From Cenococcum geophilum 1.58 (taxonomy: Eukaryota > Ascomycota > Dothideomycetes > Gloniales > Gloniaceae), in the NCBI GenBank assembly GCA_001692895.1, contig KV748193.1:1984001-2048000 (forward strand): a DNA stretch of 64,000 nt, read 5' to 3'. The first letter of the stretch is position 1; every line of letters starts with the position of its first letter. This document shows positions 59,101-64,000 of this stretch, piece after piece. The notes below the pieces were generated by a model. The model was not told where the DNA came from. It saw nothing but the letters and a program-made list of their open reading frames with translations, and did not search any database. Made by a program: the position numbers and the translations under genes.

Positions 59101-60680
59101 GCCTCTACTTTTCCTAACTATTAGCTACTTAATCCTATTACACTTAGCTTATTCTTTAGCTAATGCCTAGTTTACTTTTTGTCTTTAATATACCATAGAT
59201 AGGTGTTCTCTAGACATTTCTACTATTATTATCTATCTAAGCATTCTTCCGTAAGGAACCTTTCTAGTTAAAGTATTAAACTTCCTTCCTTTTAGACTTC
59301 TGCTAAATGCCAGCTATATATATACTTAGCATTCCTATACTATTATTCCTCTATTATCTAGTATATCCTTATAGGGTATTTCTAGTTCTTTTCCTTTAGA
59401 TTTTTATGCATCTTATATATATTATCTACGCATGCAATCCATAATAGCGTGTAGTGTGCTAGGTGCTTTAGGTTAACTCTTAACTTATCTTTATCTTTAA
59501 GTTTAAACCTCTATTATACTAATCTAAACGTTATAACTTTATTTATAGGTACTAAGATACGCCTCTCGCTTTTCTAGTCCTCTAATTGTTTCTCTAGATC
59601 CTTTAATATTATAATTAAGGCTCCCTTAATATAATTTATTGCTTTTTCCGTAATTAGGTGGTCTTGGATAACTTTTTCGTCCAACTACATATAGAAATCT
59701 TCCCACTTATTATTATGTCGTTGCCTATACCACTTTTAGTACAGCTGTTAGAGTGTATACAGTCTGTCCGTAAGGAAGTATCTTCTTATTACTGCGTTAT
59801 AATAGCCTTTTATATATCGTTCTTTAAACCTAATAGAAATCCCTAGATCCTCTTCTTATTCCAGTTTAGTAAGCTACTTAGCCCTTAGTGTGCCTATCTT
59901 AGGTCTATTAGTAATTCTTTATATAAGTGCTTTATCCCTTATATATCCTAATATACTAAATCTCTTATCTAGTTTCTGTTCTTGCTATAAGGTAATTCTT
60001 ACTTTAAATTCCTCTATAGTTTCTTTCTTTTTGCGTCTTATAAGTAGATCTTTAAAGTTTTCTTACTTCTTAATCTTAGTATTAAATTCTTAATCTTTAG
60101 TCTAAATATCTTATTTAACTAGTAAGTCCTCTAGGTCTATATATCTATCTCCTAATCTAACTACTGTTTATATTACAGATTCTCTAATTTATAGCAAAGC
60201 CGCTTACTTCTTACTTATAGGTGTCCTTATTTATACTCCAAACTCTTAACCCCTTAGATTTTTTAATCCTAAGCTTGCCTCTTTCTTAAGCTGCGCTCCA
60301 GCCTTAGTCTAACTAGGCTTTACTAGTATTCTTATCTCATCTTAAAAGTCTTAAATCTCACTTATCTTGTCTTAAGAATCTTATGCCGTTAGGAACACTT
60401 ATCCCAAGCTTATTTATATGTTCTTGAACTAAGCTACTGCCCTACTCTATTGGTTTGCGTCTGTTATAGGTCCTTAAGTATACCTTATCTCTTCTTAAGA
60501 ATCTTAGTCGTCTTTTATCTCGTCTTAAGAATCTTAAGCCTTTAGCCTTTTGCCTTTATTAAGTGGTAAGCTAGCACTAGTAGTTATCTGCTTGCTTAAT
60601 TATCTTTAAATATTGCTCCTTTTGTCTTATAAAGCAATGGATGCTATATCTAATGGTATTATAATGCCTATTACTAAACC
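59101..60680 (-). pseudogene. G5 gag-pol linker region
   Basis: Counterpart of 37301-38799 plus 44433-44760 of G3, on the minus strand. Reiterated short segments (cgtcttaagaatctta and related) at 60330-60540. Open plus-strand stretches at 59658-59846 and 59890-60093 are shadows. Confidence 0.55.
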
Positions 60681-62135
60681 TTGCTCTATAGCGGTCTTAG
60701 TCTCTACTTCTATTACGTTATTAAGGTTTAGATACCCCTAGTTAGTTCCTTTACTATCCTTATCGCTATTAATTAATAAGTACTCCGACTCTATTATTAT
60801 TACTAATTATTATCCGCATATTACTATAATATCTTAATCTAGCTTATAGAGTCGATCTTATTCTTTATCTAACTCTTTAGTTCCTTTAAGTCCTTTTAAC
60901 TCTAGCTCTTATAGCTAATAGCTTACACCGTACTTAGCGTCTTTATAAATCTGGTATATATTGTTATAATAAAACGCAAAACTTCTAATTAAACACTCTT
61001 TTGTTCCTTATAGTACACTATTATCCCTCTATATATATATATTATATACTATTAGTCTAATTCCCTTTACTACGTAATAACTCTAACTACTTCTATAGTC
61101 TTTAATAAAATAACCCTGTTTTCCATAATTTATATAAGCTCTATTTTTAAACTATTGCTTTTACTATAGAGTCCGCTTAAACGTCTTCCGCTATTAAGAT
61201 CCTTGGTTTAGCCTATGTTCCTTAGTCCTATAATTACTTAATCTTTAACTTCTAGGTTTCTATAGTTGCTTTCCCTATCTCTTATAGGTTTCTCTAGTAC
61301 TACTTAGGTCTATTAGCTCTACGCCATACCATAGTTTCTAATTTAGCTTTAGTTGTTACGTACTCTACGTCTTATATAACTATAGAACTCTATCCTAACC
61401 TCTCTTAGCCTATTCCCTTTAGAAGATCCTATTATTAATCTTAATTGCTTAATCTATTAATTCCCTTAGGGTATCCGCATCTTCTATTAGAATAATTACG
61501 TCCTAGACTTTAGCCTTAAGTCCCTATTTATACTATGCTATAAGCGCCTTATTATTCTATTTAACCTATATAGCAAGTATTTAAAACTATGTCGTGTACT
61601 TAATTACTAAAGTTCGCTGTGTTAGGTCCTAAAGCTTTCTCTTTACTATAGTTGTTGCTTCTAGGTCCCCAAATATCTGTGTTAATTATTCCGTGAATTT
61701 TGCCTAGCTAGAAAACACAAATTATACCTCTTAATTAGTAGTAGTTATTCCGTTAGTCTATATTTCTATTAAGTAGGGTTTAAACTATTTAAGTGCCTAA
61801 CCTATTAGGAATAGTCCTACGTAGGCTATCTAATCCATTATTGTGGCTAACTTAGCCCCTTCTTATATAACTTTAAATGTATTTACGTTAGGAATCCTTT
61901 AAGCTTTAATCTCTCCCCTAAGAATTATTTAATTAAAGGTAACTTAACCTTTACTACTCTAATCCTATTAAGTCTTTCTTTAAGTGTTTAGTTATTCTCG
62001 TTTAACCTATTAATAATTTCCTATAACTGCCCAACCGTAACTAGTTGTGAGTTAGTATCTTATATACTTATATCTCCACTTAACCTTAAAGTAGTTGCTG
62101 CCGTTAACGGCGTTATAGTGGCTGCTTTTAGTGGT
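60681..62135 (-). pseudogene. G5 gag, RIP-degraded
   Basis: Minus-strand homologue of the G3 gag. Near 62080-62130 it reads PLKAATITPLTAAT, then VTVGQL*EIINRLNENN near 62000-62050 and VKLPLIK*FLGERLKLKGF near 61900-61960. The zinc-knuckle region lies near 61110-61145, again Cys/His-depleted. No intact start. Confidence 0.85.
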
Positions 62136-62177
62136 ATATTGTTTGACTTATTAAAACCATAACTATAGTAGTAATTA

Positions 62178-62598
62178 TGTAATGGAGCCTTATAGTAGGA
62201 ACTACGGTGGACTTATTAATAGGCTAGGTATATAGGTATTATAAGTAAGTTAACAATATAATAATAACTAGTGGAGTAGTTGCCTAATAGATTAACTCTA
62301 ATTATATTCTAAGAATTACTATAAGGAAGGAACTATCTAGGTAGGGACTAAGGGTCCTTAAATACATAACCGTACTCCTATAAAATCCTTCTTGTACGTG
62401 AAGTACGCAGTGTATATAAGGTACGTGAGTTCCTCCCGTTCCTCTTGTTCCTTACGTAGCACCTTATGTAACCTCGGTTACCATTCCTCGTCACATAGTT
62501 CCACGGGTTCCATCCTGGACCGTGCTTATATTAACTAACTAGCTTCTTCCGACTCCTCTCCAAGTAGTCATAACATTGTACTTAAAGCGTTCGTAACA
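62178..62598 (-). repeat. G5 5' LTR (right)
   Basis: 421 bp, TGTAATGGAGCC ... GTTCGTAACA on the plus strand. The least mutated LTR of the pair, keeping cacgtgagttcc-type CA and TG. Confidence 0.95.
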
Positions 62599-62603
62599 CT
62601 TAG

Positions 62604-62871
62604 TATAGAAAGAAGATTGGCAACTAGACGGAGATATAATCGTAATATATACTAACTTTTTCTCTATACAATAAGAATAGGATAGTATAACTTTACTAAA
62701 TAAAAGAATAAATGTTACTAGCTAATTATAACGGTTAAACGCAAAGGATTTAATAGGAGGCATTAGGAATAATAAAGGTCATTAAATTAAAGATAGGAAT
62801 GCTATACCTCTAATAGACGACTTAGAGATAAGAGATATCTTTAAGGACAAAGATAAAAAGGAGGGGGATAG
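62604..62871 (-). other. G3 3' region, upstream part of antisense frame
   Basis: Between G5 and the G3 3' LTR. On the minus strand it reads LSPSFLSLSLKISLISKSSIRGI, parallel to SPFSLSSSLKIPSISKLFTRGI in G5, so it carries the N-terminal part of the antisense ORF. The plus strand ends with the polypurine tract aaaaaggagggggatag (62854-62870) just before the LTR. Confidence 0.55.
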
Positions 62872-63292
62872 TATTACGGACCTTATATCGGCAGTAGTGG
62901 AACTACTAAAAAGAGATATAAACGGGCTAGTGGTAGAAATATAGGAGGTACTAGAGCCAGTTAAACTATAGGATAAGGGGTAGCCGAGTTATATAGTTAG
63001 TTATATTATAAGTTCGGAACGTAGAAATATAGGAACGTAGGAACGTAATATACTGACGTACTAACGTACTAACGTACTTAGTACATTTCTTAGGCGCAGT
63101 ATTATATACTTAAAGGACCACAGTCCCTATCTAAATAGTTCTCTTCTTTATAGTAAATCTTAGAATATAATTAGAGTTAATCTATTGGGCAACCACTCTA
63201 CTAGTTGTTATTATATTATTAACTTCTCGTTTACCTATATACCCAGCCTATTAACAAGTCTACCGTAGTATTTCCTATAAGGCTTTGTTATA
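62872..63292 (+). repeat. G3 3' LTR
   Basis: 421 bp. Starts TATTACGG (TG decayed) and ends TTGTTATA, followed by CTAAG. Confidence 0.95.
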
Positions 63293-63297
63293 CTAAG

Positions 63298-63512
63298 CTT
63301 AAAAAGACTGCCTAAGTACCCCTCCTACTAATATAAAACAATAAGGCTTTATTATAGTATAAGGTTATATAAAGTTAGTTATTATTTTTGCCTAATATTG
63401 GCAATACTATATTGCCGATATATTTCCGATAACTAATATTTTATTAGCTCTTATTACTTAGTATTAGTGCTAGGTCTAGGCATAAACAAGCGACTTAGTA
63501 AGTCCCGTAACA
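63298..63512 (-). repeat. LTR X, right 215 bp
   Basis: Right part of the LTR cut by G3; with 35654-35687 it makes a 249-bp LTR bounded by TGTTACG and CGTAACA. Contains a perfect small dyad ggcaatactatattgcc near 63405-63425. AT-rich and RIP-mutated. Confidence 0.75.
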
Positions 63513-64000
63513 CTTCCTATTTATCTCTAGAATATTTGATTTCTTTTTGGCCGCCAAATAATTATACACCCCCTAAATAATACGCGTATACCCCTTCGAT
63601 ACACAGAACTCAAGATTAGGAAGGATAGGGAGCGGTATAATGCCAGGGACACTAGTAGGACCAGGGACCTAAGCGGTTGGGCCTCACTCCTCTAGTAGGC
63701 GAGCCAGTGGGATTGAACGCTGAGGACTAATCTAACTAAGTGCGAAACGTCACGGGGATTTTCATTTATATAGAGTTGGAATTATATTTAAGAATATATT
63801 CTCACTCAAATAGAATCCTCGTAGTTAACTCAAAGTAATACCAAGCACCTGTTAATATTAGTTATTTATACTTATAGACGAGCCTTATTTATCTTACATA
63901 TCAACTATCATCTCAAAGATACTACCAGAGCCAGATAGCCGGGCTTCGTCGATCACTCCTGGGCCATAAGGTGTGAGGGATTAAGTAAAGTATATCATAG
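63513..64000. other. Weakly RIP-mutated flank at window end
   Basis: No gene or frame recognised. CA and TG return here (e.g. cagggacactagtaggaccagggacc), unlike the 63 kb before. It begins right after the end of LTR X, so it should be the flank of the oldest element or a different, low-copy sequence. A tRNA-like B-box word (GTTCAATCC, complement at 63713-63721) is present without a matching A box. Confidence 0.5.

Larger units (their letters stand above)
54599..62598 (-). mobile_element. Gypsy element G5, nested in G3
   Basis: 8,000-bp minus-strand chromodomain Gypsy; LTRs 54599-55019 and 62178-62598, 421 bp each; duplication CTTAG at 54594-54598 and 62599-62603. It is a close relative of its host G3 (similar LTR halves, gag, pol and antisense frame), inserted in opposite orientation into the G3 3' region. 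Confidence 0.96.
35688..63292 (+). mobile_element. Gypsy element G3, compound of four elements
   Basis: Plus-strand chromodomain Ty3/Gypsy retrotransposon. LTRs are 421 bp each, with CTAAG at 35683-35687 and 63293-63297. Interrupted by G4, C2 and G5; without them it is about 7.9 kb, close to the 8.0 kb of its relative G5. Carries gag, protease, RT, RNase H, integrase, chromodomain and an antisense frame at the 3' side. Confidence 0.95.

Noticed and set aside
63640-63760. SINE or tRNA gene (GTTCAATCC B-box word on the minus strand)
   Set aside because: No A box at the right spacing, no cloverleaf and no 3' tail were found.
1-64000. CRISPR arrays, bacterial operons, riboswitches or Shine-Dalgarno sites
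   Set aside because: The content is fungal retroelements; the repeats found are LTRs, leader repeats and satellites, with no spacer-repeat arrays.

Overview
This window looks like a gene-free transposon graveyard from a filamentous ascomycete (Pezizomycotina) with strong repeat-induced point mutation (RIP). The base pattern supports this: TA is everywhere, CA and TG are scarce, CG is kept, and nearly every recognisable frame is cut by TAG/TAA codons where the family has Gln or Trp (CAG/CAA to TAG/TAA, TGG to TAG). The short intact reading frames are chance or shadow frames. I see no living host gene, rRNA or tRNA. Strong RIP, nested retroelements and Tad-type LINE signatures all point to a fungal AT-rich heterochromatic block, perhaps pericentromeric or subtelomeric; the species cannot be named.

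Layout, left to right. 1-2900: Helitron Rep/PIF1-helicase remnant (+). 3188-4279: non-autonomous hAT-like element with 8-bp target duplication. 4290-6060: pieces of a Copia leader and gag plus three 255-bp tandem repeats. 6061-7853 and 22043-24960: unrecognised degenerate sequence that was contiguous before element G1 entered. 7854-22042: Gypsy G1 (-), itself broken by Copia C1 (10788-17048, -) and by a short LINE derivative S1 (19199-20215). 24960-25897 and 35407-35653: minus-strand Copia-like gag, interrupted by a solo Copia LTR (25114-25277) and by Gypsy G2 (25898-35398, -), whose left LTR carries a Tad-like LINE L1 (26047-29374, -). 35654-63512: an old LTR X split by the 27.6-kb compound element G3.

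G3 (35688-63292, +) is a chromodomain Gypsy with 421-bp LTRs and a CTAAG duplication. Three elements sit inside it: Gypsy G4 (38805-44427, -), Copia C2 (44957-51036, +) and Gypsy G5 (54599-62598, -), a relative of G3 in opposite orientation. Exact target duplications were found for G1, C1, S1, the solo LTR, G2, L1, G3, G4, C2 and G5, so the order of insertion can be read: X and its gag are oldest, then G2 and G3, then L1, G4, C2 and G5, then a 191-bp insert in a G4 LTR. 63513-64000 shows little RIP and may be the edge of the block.

The most interesting signal is a degenerate antisense frame just inside the 3' LTR of both G3 and G5, convergent with pol, ending in a coiled-coil-like charged segment in both copies. 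Second is a dyad-rich 3'-UTR cassette shared by Gypsy G1 and the Copia elements C1 and C2. All boundaries come from reading the sequence by eye; domain limits inside decayed frames are good to roughly 50-100 bases.
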